Origin: Altererythrobacter ishigakiensis
GTDB taxonomy: Bacteria; Pseudomonadota; Alphaproteobacteria; Sphingomonadales; Sphingomonadaceae
DNA: 64,000 nt
Direction: 5' to 3'
Assembly: GCF_001663155.1 (NCBI RefSeq)
Contig: NZ_CP015963.1
Span: forward strand, 2,442,001-2,506,000
Shown: piece by piece, positions 53,294 to 62,261 of the stretch
Position numbering within the stretch: position 1 is the stretch's first letter
Layout of the letters: each line of letters begins with the position of its first letter
Notes under the pieces: model-generated
Database searches by the model: none
Told to the model about the DNA's origin: nothing
Seen by the model: the letters and a program-made list of their open reading frames with translations, nothing else
Program-made: the position numbers and the translations under genes

Positions 53294-54541
53294 TTAGTAC
53301 GGCAGGAATAGACTTGCCAGTGCTGCGCTCATCAAATTGGCCAAGCTACCGGCGGCGAGCGCTTTCAATCCCAGACGCGCGATCACAGGTCTTTGATTTG
53401 GCGCAAGCCCGCCGGTCACCGCCATCTGAATTGCGATTGAGCTGAAATTGGCAAATCCGCATAGTGCAAAGGTCACAATCGCGCGGCTGCGGTCGGACAA
53501 CATGCTGGTGTCCATTGCGCCCAATTGAATGAAGGCGACAAATTCGTTGATCACAACCTTCGTACCGAACAATCCGCCCGCAAGCCCGGCCTCTTCCCAC
53601 GGAATGCCGATCAGGAACATGACCGGGGCGAATATGTAGCCGATAATCTGCTGGAAGCTCAGCTCAGGATAGCCGAAAAGACCGCCAACTCCGCCCAAGA
53701 TGCCGTTGGCGAGCGCCACGAGTGCAACAAACACCAGCACCATGGCACCAACCGCGACCGCGAGCTTTACGCCCGTTTGCGTGCCTTGCGCAGCCGCTTC
53801 GATCACATTCGCCGGATGGTGCCCTTCTTCAAAAGTTTCCGACACTTCGACAGGATCGTTGTCATGCGCATCATCACCCTCTTCGTCAGGGTAGATGATC
53901 TTTGCCATCAGGATACCGCCCGGTGCAGACATGAATGCCGCCGCGAGCAGAAAGGGTACAGCCTCCGAACCGATAAAGCTCGCATAGGCGGCCAGAATTG
54001 TGCCAGCGACGCCCGCCATGCCGACGCTCATCAATGTAAAAAGGCGCGCAGGAGGCAATGCAGCCAGATATGGCCGAACAACCAACGGGCTTTCTGACTG
54101 GCCGACGAAGATATTCGCTGCACTGCCCAACGCTTCCACCCGGCTGATGCCCGTGATCCATCCCAGTGCGCCGCCGACCCAGCGCACCAAGCGCTGCATA
54201 ATTCCCAGATGGTAAAGGATCGCAACCAGCGCTGCGAAGAAGACAATCACCGGCAAGGCCGCAATCAGGAAGGTGTTAGTGAAGGGATTTGCATCCATCG
54301 GGCCGAACACGGCTTCGATCCCAACCTTTGAATAATCGAGCAGTGCGATCACGCCGTCTGACAACCCGCCGATCGCACTCACACCAAACGGTGTTCGCAG
54401 CACCAGCAGTGCCATAACAACCTGTAGCGCAAAAGCTGCACCAACAACGCGCAGCTTGATCCGTGACTTTCCGTTGGAAAGCAGAAACGCGATGCCCAGA
54501 ATTGTAAGAATGCCGAACAGGCTGATGACGAATTGCGGCAT
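53294..54541 (-). CDS. nupC: NupC-type concentrative nucleoside transporter
   Basis: Inner-membrane cation-coupled nucleoside importer (CNT family). From ATG 54541 it is 415 residues, beginning MPQFVISLFG, with about ten hydrophobic segments. The family motif FVGQSESPLVVRPYL, MSAPGGILMAK and GFANFSSIAIQM are all present, the last being the conserved C-terminal gate region. A charged loop lies near EDEEGDDAHDNDPV-type sequence in the middle. A longer start at 54577 is possible. The oxygenase gene follows; the queuosine-precursor transporter diverges upstream. Confidence 0.9.
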   Translation of the reverse strand: MPQFVISLFGILTILGIAFLLSNGKSRIKLRVVGAAFALQVVMALLVLRTPFGVSAIGGLSDGVIALLDYSKVGIEAVFGPMDANPFTNTFLIAALPVIVFFAALVAILYHLGIMQRLVRWVGGALGWITGISRVEALGSAANIFVGQSESPLVVRPYLAALPPARLFTLMSVGMAGVAGTILAAYASFIGSEAVPFLLAAAFMSAPGGILMAKIIYPDEEGDDAHDNDPVEVSETFEEGHHPANVIEAAAQGTQTGVKLAVAVGAMVLVFVALVALANGILGGVGGLFGYPELSFQQIIGYIFAPVMFLIGIPWEEAGLAGGLFGTKVVINEFVAFIQLGAMDTSMLSDRSRAIVTFALCGFANFSSIAIQMAVTGGLAPNQRPVIARLGLKALAAGSLANLMSAALASLFLPY

Positions 54542-54633
54542 AAAACCCCTAACAATGCCGAGAGGACCAAGAGCCATACGGTCTTGCCGTTTCTTCCGGC
54601 ATAGTCAAACCTTCAGACGATATTGAACGCAAA

Positions 54634-54669
54634 CTCCCACAAGGAATCGTGGGGGAGAGCTTTTCTTTT
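54634..54669 (+). promoter_or_regulatory. Leader hairpin with U-rich tail before the queuosine-precursor transporter
   Basis: CTCCCAC at 54634-54640 can pair with GTGGGGGAG at 54649-54657, followed by AGC and a T-rich tract at 54661-54669. The arrangement looks like a terminator placed 28 bases before the ATG at 54697, on the coding strand, with no upstream plus-strand gene to end. It may be an attenuator or riboswitch expression platform, but I see no known preQ1 aptamer before it. Confidence 0.45.
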
Positions 54670-54696
54670 CCGTGTAGTCACGCTTAGACATCGCTC

Positions 54697-55374
54697 ATGA
54701 CAGAGAGCACTGCTGCATCGACCGAACTGCGTATCCCGCGCGCCTTCTTCATCTACGCGATCCTCTACGGCGGGATGACCGTGCTCGCGGGCGTGGTCGC
54801 TTTCAAGCAAGTGCAATTGTGGCCAAGCAATCTGGCGGTCGAAGCGGGGATTTTCCCATTCCTGATGCTGGTCGTGATAACCAGCACGATTGCTCAGCTT
54901 TACGGGCAGAAAATGGCCAACAAGATGGTGTGGATCGGCTTTATCCCATTGGCTGTTTCGGCTGCGCTGATCTTCCTGGTCCTTAGCCTGCCACCGTCTT
55001 TGGAAATGATTGAATATCGCGGCGAAGACCTTGCTGCTTTCGAGCGCGTGCTTGGCCAAACACCTCGCATCCTGATGGCGGGTCCGGCGGCCTACATCAC
55101 ATCGCTGCTGCTGAATGTATGGATCTTCGCCAAACTGCGCGGAAATGGCAAAGGAGGTGCGATCAGCCTAATGGTGCGCGGCGCAATTGCCTCCGCCCTC
55201 AGTCAAGCGATCGATTCAGTGATCTTCATCACGCTCGCATTCTATGGCGAGTTTGACATCACGGACCTGATGATCGGGCAGGTTCTTGCCAAGGTCACGC
55301 TCAGCTTCGTGTTGGTGCCGTTCCTGATTACGGGCGGTGTCGCGCTGGCGAAGTGGCTCGACAGTAAGGACTAA
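54697..55374 (+). CDS. Queuosine precursor transporter (YhhQ/QueT-like, DUF165)
   Basis: Inner-membrane protein of 225 residues with six hydrophobic segments, of the DUF165/YhhQ family that imports queuine precursors preQ0 or preQ1. The pattern LTVLAGVVAFKQVQLWPSNLAVEAGIFPFL, seen from about residue 27, then SQAIDSVIFITLAF with the conserved SQ..D, and IGQVLAKVTLSFV are typical. The cell would then lack or supplement de novo queuosine synthesis. It ends with a 4-base overlap of the convergent GH42 stop. The symbol is left blank because the name differs among genomes. Confidence 0.8.
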   Translation: MTESTAASTELRIPRAFFIYAILYGGMTVLAGVVAFKQVQLWPSNLAVEAGIFPFLMLVVITSTIAQLYGQKMANKMVWIGFIPLAVSAALIFLVLSLPPSLEMIEYRGEDLAAFERVLGQTPRILMAGPAAYITSLLLNVWIFAKLRGNGKGGAISLMVRGAIASALSQAIDSVIFITLAFYGEFDITDLMIGQVLAKVTLSFVLVPFLITGGVALAKWLDSKD

Positions 55375-57302
55375 TCCGCTGGGAAAACAGCGAAGCTAGC
55401 CGCTGGCAATTTGCGTGAACCTATAATTGGCGTGCCTGAAATCGCTTCGGGTATTGCAACCTCGCTAGGGGCATAGTTGAACACGAAAGTGTATTTCGCC
55501 GTCCGCCGAACGCGCAGCCCATCAGGCATTTCGACCGCTCGATGTCCCGCATCGCTAACCGCGCGCGTCACGACTTCGCTCAGCACTGCGCCTTGAGGCC
55601 ATGTCGCGAGATAGCGGCAGTTCTCATGCGCCCAGCAAGCGACGGCGCCATCTTCCGCGATCAGGTCGGCTTCCATGTCTGTTTCGACATGATCGAACCA
55701 GCGCGCGATCGACCAGCCCTCACCTTGATGCTCGAGGCCCGGACGCAGGCTTTCGCTGCGTGTGACCTTGAGCGGCAGGATCGATTGCAAGCGCCCCGGC
55801 GGCAAATCGTCCGGGATACGAAAATTTTCGTCGCGGCTTCCTGTGCGCGGCCCGATGATCAATTGTCTTTGGAAAGCGAGAAGCGACTGGACTAGCTCGT
55901 CCGGCAGAATCGGCAGACACGGCACAACGACAAGCGCGTAGTCCGAAAGATCGGATGTAGGCGAGACGATATCGACATTCAGCCCCAGCTTGCGCAGCGC
56001 ACGATAGCTGTCGAATGCCGCCCACAACGCAGACAACCCTTCTCCCTGAGGCTGAATTTGCGTGATCCACTCGGCGTCATAGCCAAACAAGACCGCCGCT
56101 TCGCGCAGCGGTTTTCCGACCGCTCCCAGCTTTTCAATCGCCTCCGCCGCCGCGCGCGTTTCAGCGAGAGCAGGTGCGGGCTCACCATCGGTCCGCAGCA
56201 ACCCGGCATGCATCTGCTCCTGCGCGAAAGGTGCCTGTCGCCAACGGAAATAGCTGACCATCTCCGCGCCATGCGCCATGGCCTCAAGTGTCCACAACGC
56301 AACCATGCCATCAAGCGGCGCCGGGTTATGCCGCGCCCAGTTCACTGGCCCCGGCTGCTGCTCAAGCACCGACCAGCGCTCATCTATGGCGCAGCCTCGA
56401 TACAAATCATGATGGAAAGCAGCGATATCGGGCTGACCCTGCCGCGCGAAATCCAGCTTCTCCTGATCCGTGAACCTGAACATTTCGAGGAAACCCAAGG
56501 GGTAACTGTCCCAGCCCAGCACATCGAGGTCAGCGGCCAGATCATGATGATCGTAACCGGTGTAAAATCCCATCGCATTGTGCGTTATGTCGCGGCCGGG
56601 TGACAGCTCGCGCAGGATATCGGCCTGCGCCTTGTTGAAGCTCACCACCTGATCGGAAGAAAACCGGCGGAACGCCAGCCAATGCGCCGGGTTTGCCTCG
56701 GTCACGGTCAGATTGGGAAGCCCGATCTCGCCAAAGCTGCGGTACTCCATGCTCCAGAAGACATTTCCCCACGCTCCGTTGAGCGCATCGATAGTTCCGT
56801 ATCGACCTGCCAGCCACAGTCGGAAGGCGTCGCGCGCGGCAGGCGAAAAGCTCTGCACGGTATCATGGCAGCCATATTCATTGTCGGTTTGCCAGCTGAC
56901 GATGCCCGGATGCTGGCCATATCGCTCTGCGACCGCGCGCGTGATGCGCGCCGCCTGCTCGCGATATCCCGCATGGCTGAAGCAATAGTGCCGCCGCGAA
57001 CCAAAGCCGCGCGGGCGCCCTTGCCGATCAAGCACGATCATGTCCGGCATGGAATCGACCAGCCATTTGGGCGGCGTGGCGGTCGGCGTGCCCATGATGA
57101 TGCCCAGCCCTGCTGCGTGGAGCACTTCCACCGCTTCATCGAGCCATTGCCAGTCGAAACGCCCCGGCTCCGGCTCTATCCGGCTCCATGCGAACTCGCC
57201 GATCCTGACGCGCGCTAGCCCCGCCTCGCGCATCATGCGCGCGTCGGTTTCCCAACGCTCGCGCGGCCAATGTTCAGGGTAATAGCAGACGCCCAAATGC
57301 AT
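55371..57302 (-). CDS. GH42 beta-galactosidase
   Basis: Cytoplasmic glycoside hydrolase of 643 residues from ATG 57302; a TTG ten codons earlier is less likely. The N-terminus MHLGVCYYPEHWP is the usual GH42 start. The acid/base glutamate is E142 in WQTDNEYG, and the nucleophile is E314 in VLEQQPGPVNW. A trimerisation domain and a C-terminal beta domain follow. No signal peptide, so the substrate must be imported, perhaps by the receptor across the TetR gene. It lies 70 bases downstream of tetR on the same strand. Confidence 0.92.
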   Translation of the reverse strand: MHLGVCYYPEHWPRERWETDARMMREAGLARVRIGEFAWSRIEPEPGRFDWQWLDEAVEVLHAAGLGIIMGTPTATPPKWLVDSMPDMIVLDRQGRPRGFGSRRHYCFSHAGYREQAARITRAVAERYGQHPGIVSWQTDNEYGCHDTVQSFSPAARDAFRLWLAGRYGTIDALNGAWGNVFWSMEYRSFGEIGLPNLTVTEANPAHWLAFRRFSSDQVVSFNKAQADILRELSPGRDITHNAMGFYTGYDHHDLAADLDVLGWDSYPLGFLEMFRFTDQEKLDFARQGQPDIAAFHHDLYRGCAIDERWSVLEQQPGPVNWARHNPAPLDGMVALWTLEAMAHGAEMVSYFRWRQAPFAQEQMHAGLLRTDGEPAPALAETRAAAEAIEKLGAVGKPLREAAVLFGYDAEWITQIQPQGEGLSALWAAFDSYRALRKLGLNVDIVSPTSDLSDYALVVVPCLPILPDELVQSLLAFQRQLIIGPRTGSRDENFRIPDDLPPGRLQSILPLKVTRSESLRPGLEHQGEGWSIARWFDHVETDMEADLIAEDGAVACWAHENCRYLATWPQGAVLSEVVTRAVSDAGHRAVEMPDGLRVRRTAKYTFVFNYAPSEVAIPEAISGTPIIGSRKLPAASFAVFPAD

Positions 57303-57372
57303 GGGCGGCAGCCTTCGCGCCACGCCGCTCAATCGTCAATCGAATTAAGAGGTAGGCGGTTGAACAACGGCT

Positions 57373-57975
57373 CTACTGCTTTGTTAGGCCACGCTGCAGA
57401 ATCGATCTCGCGATTCGTGCCACATCGACTTCATCGGCGTCGTCACCCCAAACGGCGAAGCGCAGGCCAAGGAACACGTTCATACCCATAACTGCCCAGG
57501 CATGCGCTTCTTCCAAATCGTGGCGAAGCTCTTCTCGGTCGGCTCCAGCCTGCAGCCTTTCTAAGATCCGGGCTGCTGTTCCTTCATAGTGCGCGCGATA
57601 AGCCGCAGGATCCACGAATTCGGATTCATCAATGATCCGGTAGATTTCCTTATGCTCCTTCGCGAAGTGCAGGAAGCTGGCCAATGCTGCCTCTTCGACA
57701 TCCAGCGCTGAAGGCTCCCCGGCCTCCTTCAGATTCTCGATCGCGGTAACTGCGCCAGCTTTCACTTGCGTACTCATGTCCTGTACCAGCGCCTGGAACA
57801 GGGCATCCTTGCTGTCAAAATAGGTGTAGAAAGTGCCCAGAGCGACCTCTGCCCTGCGAGTGATCGAACTGATCGACGCCGCGTGAAAGCCTTTCTCCCC
57901 GAACTCCACTGCCGCGGCATCAAGCAGTTTGCGCAATGTCTTGCGCCCACGTGCAGTGCGCGGTGTTTTGTCCAT
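57373..57975 (-). CDS. TetR-family transcriptional regulator
   Basis: A 200-residue repressor. The N-terminal DNA-binding domain shows LLDAAAVEFGEKGFHAASISSITRRAEVALGTFYTYFDSKDAL at about 17-59, the classic TetR helix-turn-helix. The C-terminal ligand domain has no assignable specificity. It diverges from the TonB-dependent receptor gene and is followed by the GH42 gene, so it likely controls one or both. An inverted repeat before the receptor start is a candidate operator. Confidence 0.9.
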   Translation of the reverse strand: MDKTPRTARGRKTLRKLLDAAAVEFGEKGFHAASISSITRRAEVALGTFYTYFDSKDALFQALVQDMSTQVKAGAVTAIENLKEAGEPSALDVEEAALASFLHFAKEHKEIYRIIDESEFVDPAAYRAHYEGTAARILERLQAGADREELRHDLEEAHAWAVMGMNVFLGLRFAVWGDDADEVDVARIARSILQRGLTKQ

Positions 57976-58058
57976 AACAGGCGTTGGATTTTCGATCGCG
58001 TATCCCCCTAGTTGCCTTGCTTAATACCAAAGTCTCATGAGCGCACGCAAGAATAAAC

Positions 58059-58081
58059 TTGAAAGATGGTTCAACTTTCAA
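58059..58081. promoter_or_regulatory. Candidate TetR operator upstream of receptor gene
   Basis: TTGAAAG at 58059-58065 and CTTTCAA at 58075-58081 are perfect inverted arms with a 9-base centre, ending 19 bases before the receptor ATG at 58101 and 84 bases from the tetR start. Size and place suit a TetR dimer site. Binding is inference. Confidence 0.5.
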
Positions 58082-58100
58082 TAAAAAGCACGAAACAAAA

Positions 58101-60470
58101 ATGAGGAGAGGTCTCTTGGCGAAATTCACACAACGCTCTGTTACGCGGTTTCTGATCGGCTCTGCAGGCCTTGCAATGGCTGCTACGCTCGCACCCACAG
58201 GTGCGGCAGCGCAAGACAGCGATACCGTCGCACAAGGCAGGGAAAGTGCCAGCAATGTCATCATTGTGACCGCGCGCCGCCGCGAAGAGCGCCTTACTGA
58301 CGTGCCGCTTTCTGTAACTGCCGTTTCAGGCGAACAGCTTGAACGAAGCGGTACGCTGGAGCTCACCGAAATTGCACAGGAAGTTCCAAACCTGACCTTG
58401 GAAGTCAGCCGCGGTACCAACACGACGCTCACCGCCTTTATTCGCGGCGTTGGACAGCAAGACCCCGTTGCAGGCTTCGAAGCAGGTGTCGGCCTCTATG
58501 TGGACGATGTCTATCTTAACCGCCCTCAAGCCGCCGTCCTTGATGTGTATGACGTCGAACGGATCGAGGTGCTGCGCGGACCGCAGGGGACGCTCTATGG
58601 CCGCAATACGATTGGGGGCGCGATCAAATATGTGACTGCGCGTTTGCCAGACTCTCCCGAATTCAAAATTCGCGGCACCTATGGATCATATGACCAAGCC
58701 GATCTGGTTGTTTCTGCCGCTGTTCCGGTGAGCGACAGTCTGCGTATTGGGACCAGTGGCGCGCGGCTATCCCGCGGCGGCTTTGGCGATAATCTCAATC
58801 TTGGAACAGAGAACTACAACAAGGATGTCTGGGCCGCACGTGGCACCATCGAGCTGGAGTCCGGCCCGCTGTTTGTCCGGCTGTCCGGTGACTACGTCAA
58901 GGACGACAGTGAAGCACGTCAAGGCGGACGTTTGATCCCGGGCCTGTTCACTGGTGCACCGGTTCTTGACGATCCCTATGATACACGCGCTGGCCTCGAC
59001 ATCGTTGATCAGGAAGTCGAGGCATACGGCGGCTCTCTATCGATCAGCTACGAAGTCAGCGACACAATCACGCTGAAATCAATCACCGGCTACCGGGAAG
59101 ATAGCTCGACCACACCAATCGACTTCGACAGCCTGCCCGCAGCAGACCTGGATGTGCCGGCTATCTATGAGAACGACCAGTTCAGCCAAGAGCTTCAATT
59201 GCTGTACGAAGGTGACCGGCTGTCAGGCGTACTGGGCGCTTACTATCTTGATGCCAACGCGTTTACAGCCTTCGACGTGGCGCTGTTCACAACGGGCGAC
59301 TTGATCAGCCTGCCTGGCCTTAACGCGCAAACATTGGGCGATGTTGAAACAGAAACCTGGTCGATCTTCGGCGATTTCACCTATGATCTGACAGATAGAT
59401 TGAGTGTATCACTTGGTGGCCGTTATACGAGTGACAAACGGACCAGCCGCGTGCTGCGCACCACGTTTATCGGCGGATTCTCGGATCTTTTCATCCCAAA
59501 TAGCCCGGCAATTCCGATCGCCGTCACAAGTGACTTCAACGGCAGTGAGACATTCAAGGAATTCACTCCCCGTGCGTCGATCTCGTTCAAGCCGGATGAC
59601 GATAACAACATCTACTTCACATATTCGCGCGGCTTCAAAGGCGGCGGCTTCGACCCCCGCGGCCAAACAAGTGCAGCGCCTGACCTTGATGGCGACGGTG
59701 ATGTGGATTTCGACGATCAGTTCGAGTTCTTGCGATTTGCGCCTGAGACAGTCGACAGTTTCGAACTGGGCTGGAAGGCATCGCTTGCAGACGGACGGAT
59801 AAATGTCAGCCTTGCCGGATTCATGAGCCAGTATGACGATGTCCAGATTCCCGGTTCCGTTGGTGTCGACACCAATGGGGACGGCGTGAATGACAGTTTC
59901 ATCGGCATCACGTCCAATGCCGCAAGTGCGGATGTCAACGGTATCGAGTTTGAAGGAAACGCCCTCGTCGCAGAGGATTTTGCCGGTTCTGGCAGCCGGT
60001 TCGGCATCAATTGGTCGCTTGGCGTTCTAGACGCCGAATTCAACACTTTCATTGATGCATTTGGAACCGATGTAGCTGATCAACGCGTGTTCCAGAATAC
60101 CCCGGACATCACCGGCCACATGGGTTTCAACCTGGGGCTGCCAGTGGCGAGCGGCATGGTGGATGTGCTTGGCTCTGCATCGTTAAGGTCAGATGCGAGC
60201 CAGTTCGAAGTACCCAATCCGTTCCTTGATCAGGACGGCTTCGTGCTGGTTGACGCTAGCCTGGTCTACACGGACGATTCAGACCGTTGGTCAATCGGAG
60301 CTCACGTCAAAAACCTGTTTGACAAACGTTACATTGTCGCCGGCTATAACTTTGTCGCGGGTGGATCTGGCGGCGTGCCGTTCACTCCGACACTTGGCCT
60401 CGAAGGCACACTGACGGGTTTTTACGGTGACCCACGCAGGGTTTTCGTGACAGGCGAGATTCGCTTCTGA
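58101..60470 (+). CDS. TonB-dependent receptor
   Basis: Outer-membrane receptor of 789 residues from ATG 58101. It has a long signal peptide ending near TGAAAQ, a TonB-box-like NVIIVTARRREE stretch, plug motifs (LTDVPLSVTAVSG, IRGVGQQDPVAGFE, VLRGPQGTLYGRNTIGGAI) and a C-terminal barrel ending FVTGEIRF. The plug wording is that of the large sphingomonad group of receptors whose substrates are mostly unknown. A TTG 14 codons upstream is in frame but lies in the candidate operator. The hydrolase gene follows after 13 bases. Confidence 0.9.
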   Translation: MRRGLLAKFTQRSVTRFLIGSAGLAMAATLAPTGAAAQDSDTVAQGRESASNVIIVTARRREERLTDVPLSVTAVSGEQLERSGTLELTEIAQEVPNLTLEVSRGTNTTLTAFIRGVGQQDPVAGFEAGVGLYVDDVYLNRPQAAVLDVYDVERIEVLRGPQGTLYGRNTIGGAIKYVTARLPDSPEFKIRGTYGSYDQADLVVSAAVPVSDSLRIGTSGARLSRGGFGDNLNLGTENYNKDVWAARGTIELESGPLFVRLSGDYVKDDSEARQGGRLIPGLFTGAPVLDDPYDTRAGLDIVDQEVEAYGGSLSISYEVSDTITLKSITGYREDSSTTPIDFDSLPAADLDVPAIYENDQFSQELQLLYEGDRLSGVLGAYYLDANAFTAFDVALFTTGDLISLPGLNAQTLGDVETETWSIFGDFTYDLTDRLSVSLGGRYTSDKRTSRVLRTTFIGGFSDLFIPNSPAIPIAVTSDFNGSETFKEFTPRASISFKPDDDNNIYFTYSRGFKGGGFDPRGQTSAAPDLDGDGDVDFDDQFEFLRFAPETVDSFELGWKASLADGRINVSLAGFMSQYDDVQIPGSVGVDTNGDGVNDSFIGITSNAASADVNGIEFEGNALVAEDFAGSGSRFGINWSLGVLDAEFNTFIDAFGTDVADQRVFQNTPDITGHMGFNLGLPVASGMVDVLGSASLRSDASQFEVPNPFLDQDGFVLVDASLVYTDDSDRWSIGAHVKNLFDKRYIVAGYNFVAGGSGGVPFTPTLGLEGTLTGFYGDPRRVFVTGEIRF

Positions 60471-60483
60471 ACGGCTCGGTCGC

Positions 60484-61374
60484 GTGACTGAACCGGCGAA
60501 ATACCGCGAGCATCGCTATCGCAGCGCGGACGGGCGACTTGACCTGTTCGCGCGCGACTACCCGGCAAAAGGGGAGAAGAATCAATCCCCCCCTTTGTTG
60601 ATGATGCATGGGTTGACGCGAAATTCTGCCGATTTTGAGCCGCTGATCGAGTTACTTGGAATCGGCAACCAGCGGATGATTGTTCCGGATCAACGTGGCC
60701 GCGGTCAATCAGACTATGACGGCGATCCTGCAAATTATCGTCCTGATGTCTATGCGGCCGACATGTGGGCACTGCTCTATGACCTCGGCATTGAGCGTGT
60801 GATCTGCATTGGCACGTCGATGGGCGGACTGATCGCGATGGTCATGGGGGCTACATCGCCAGAGCGCGTTGCGGGCATTGCCCTGAACGATGTTGGGCCT
60901 GAAGTGTCGCAAGCAGGGCTGGATCGGATTCGCTCTTATGTCGGCGGCGGAGACCCGATGACGAACTGGGACAAAGCTGCGATACGATGTGCCGATATCA
61001 ACGGCTCAGCTTTGTTGGGTTTCGATGACAGCGACTGGTTGGCGTTCGCCAAACGGACATGTTGCGAACTGCCGGACGGAACAATACGCTTTGCCTATGA
61101 CCCGGCAATATCGCGAAGCATGGAAGATCAGGAGCCTGCAACGGTGCCGCCTGACCTGTGGGGCCTTTGGGACGCCCTTGCGGAAACGCCCATACTGACC
61201 ATCAGAGGTGAGCACAGCGATATCCTTGAACGCCAGACAGTAGCGGAAATGCAGCGAAGGCATCCTGAGGACTTCTCGTCGATTGAAGTGCGAGATAGGG
61301 GGCACGCGCCAATTCTAGATGAGCCGGAAGCCGTGCGTGCAATCGGTCGGTTCCTGACTGAACTGACGAACTGA
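60484..61374 (+). CDS. Alpha/beta hydrolase
   Basis: Alpha/beta-fold hydrolase of 296 residues starting at GTG 60484, 13 bases after the receptor stop. The oxyanion loop is MMHGLTRNS, the nucleophile serine lies in GTSMGG, and the acid and histidine near the end are in RGEHSDI and RGHAPILDEPEAV. No signal peptide. It probably cleaves an ester or lactone brought in by the receptor, but neither substrate nor class (esterase, lactonase, dehalogenase) is readable. Confidence 0.88.
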   Translation: MTEPAKYREHRYRSADGRLDLFARDYPAKGEKNQSPPLLMMHGLTRNSADFEPLIELLGIGNQRMIVPDQRGRGQSDYDGDPANYRPDVYAADMWALLYDLGIERVICIGTSMGGLIAMVMGATSPERVAGIALNDVGPEVSQAGLDRIRSYVGGGDPMTNWDKAAIRCADINGSALLGFDDSDWLAFAKRTCCELPDGTIRFAYDPAISRSMEDQEPATVPPDLWGLWDALAETPILTIRGEHSDILERQTVAEMQRRHPEDFSSIEVRDRGHAPILDEPEAVRAIGRFLTELTN

Positions 61375-61535
61375 TCACTGCCATCCCGCAGTATGGATAT
61401 CGCTGCCGTGGAATGGCGCGATGACTCCACTTCAAGTTGACTGTCACATCGCAAGCCGTCGTCTTTGGCTCACTCTCAACTCACTCGTCCCACGATTGAA
61501 CGCGTCAAGAACTTCACAGCTTGATGGAAGATAGG

Positions 61536-61611
61536 TGGTGAGCCCTGCAGGGGTCGAACCTGCGACCTACTGATTAAAAGTCAGTTGCTCTACCGACTGA
61601 GCTAAGGGCCC
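61536..61611 (-). tRNA. tRNA-Lys (anticodon TTT)
   Basis: A 76-base minus-strand tRNA with encoded CCA. The acceptor GGGCCCT pairs with AGGGCTC (one G-T pair), the D arm has GCTC..GGTAGAGC, the anticodon loop CTTTTAA gives TTT, and the T arm has GCAGGTTCGACCCCTGC. It lies between the hydrolase and folK, with no integrase nearby. The remaining gap before it holds nothing I recognise. Confidence 0.96.
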
Positions 61612-61653
61612 ACCTGATGCGCAACGCCGTTCGATAGCGTTGCACGAGGCGCG

Positions 61654-62157
61654 TCACCTAGGGACAGGGCGCGGCTTGGTCAAGCGCCCATATAGTTGTG
61701 CAAGCGACAAATTTGTGATCGGGTCTTTCCAATCACCGCCAATCTGTGTGGCTGGCTGCAAGACAAAGTCGCGCTTCCTGAATTCCGGGTGCGGAATCAG
61801 CAAAGAGTTGCTTTCCCAAATGCCGCCGTCCCACAGCACAATATCCAGATCGAGCACACGCGCGTTCCAGCGTTGCCCGCGTGTCTTGCGACCGAAGACG
61901 TGCTCGGTCGCCTTGAGCACAGCCAAGAGTTGGTCCGGCCGACGAGAGGTTTCAATGATCGCCGCCGCATTGGCAAATCTGCGCTGCGATGGTCCCATCG
62001 GTGGCGTCGTGATTGTCTGAGAAACGGCATGGATCAGAATCCCAAGGTCCTCGAGCACTTCATAGGCTGCCTCAAGAACCCGGCGTGGCGGCCCGTCGCG
62101 TGCCGTTCTGACATTTGAGCCCAAGGCGATCAGGAAAAGATTTGACGCGTTCGCCAT
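61654..62157 (-). CDS. folK: 2-amino-4-hydroxy-6-hydroxymethyldihydropteridine pyrophosphokinase
   Basis: HPPK of folate synthesis, which transfers pyrophosphate from ATP to the pterin alcohol. From ATG 62157 it is 167 residues. It begins LFLIALGSN, has TITTPPMGP and the strand FANAAAIIET, and the diagnostic RWNARVLDLDIVLW, with IPHPEFRKRDFVLQP close behind. The RxxPR arginine-proline pair of the motif reads RWNAR. folP and folB are not adjacent. An in-frame start 11 codons upstream is possible. Confidence 0.93.
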   Translation of the reverse strand: MANASNLFLIALGSNVRTARDGPPRRVLEAAYEVLEDLGILIHAVSQTITTPPMGPSQRRFANAAAIIETSRRPDQLLAVLKATEHVFGRKTRGQRWNARVLDLDIVLWDGGIWESNSLLIPHPEFRKRDFVLQPATQIGGDWKDPITNLSLAQLYGRLTKPRPVPR

Positions 62158-62261
62158 GGCTTCTCGTACCTTCTGCGCTGGCACTTGCAAACAATGCTGA
62201 TCGACATCGGTGTAGGGACGCGTTACGCCAGCAGGAGACGTCTTGACCAGAGGGGGGATAG

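Noticed and set aside
54600..54696. Known preQ1-I or preQ1-II riboswitch before the queuosine-precursor transporter
   Set aside because: The A-rich tail and core motifs of these aptamers are not present; only the hairpin with U tail is seen.
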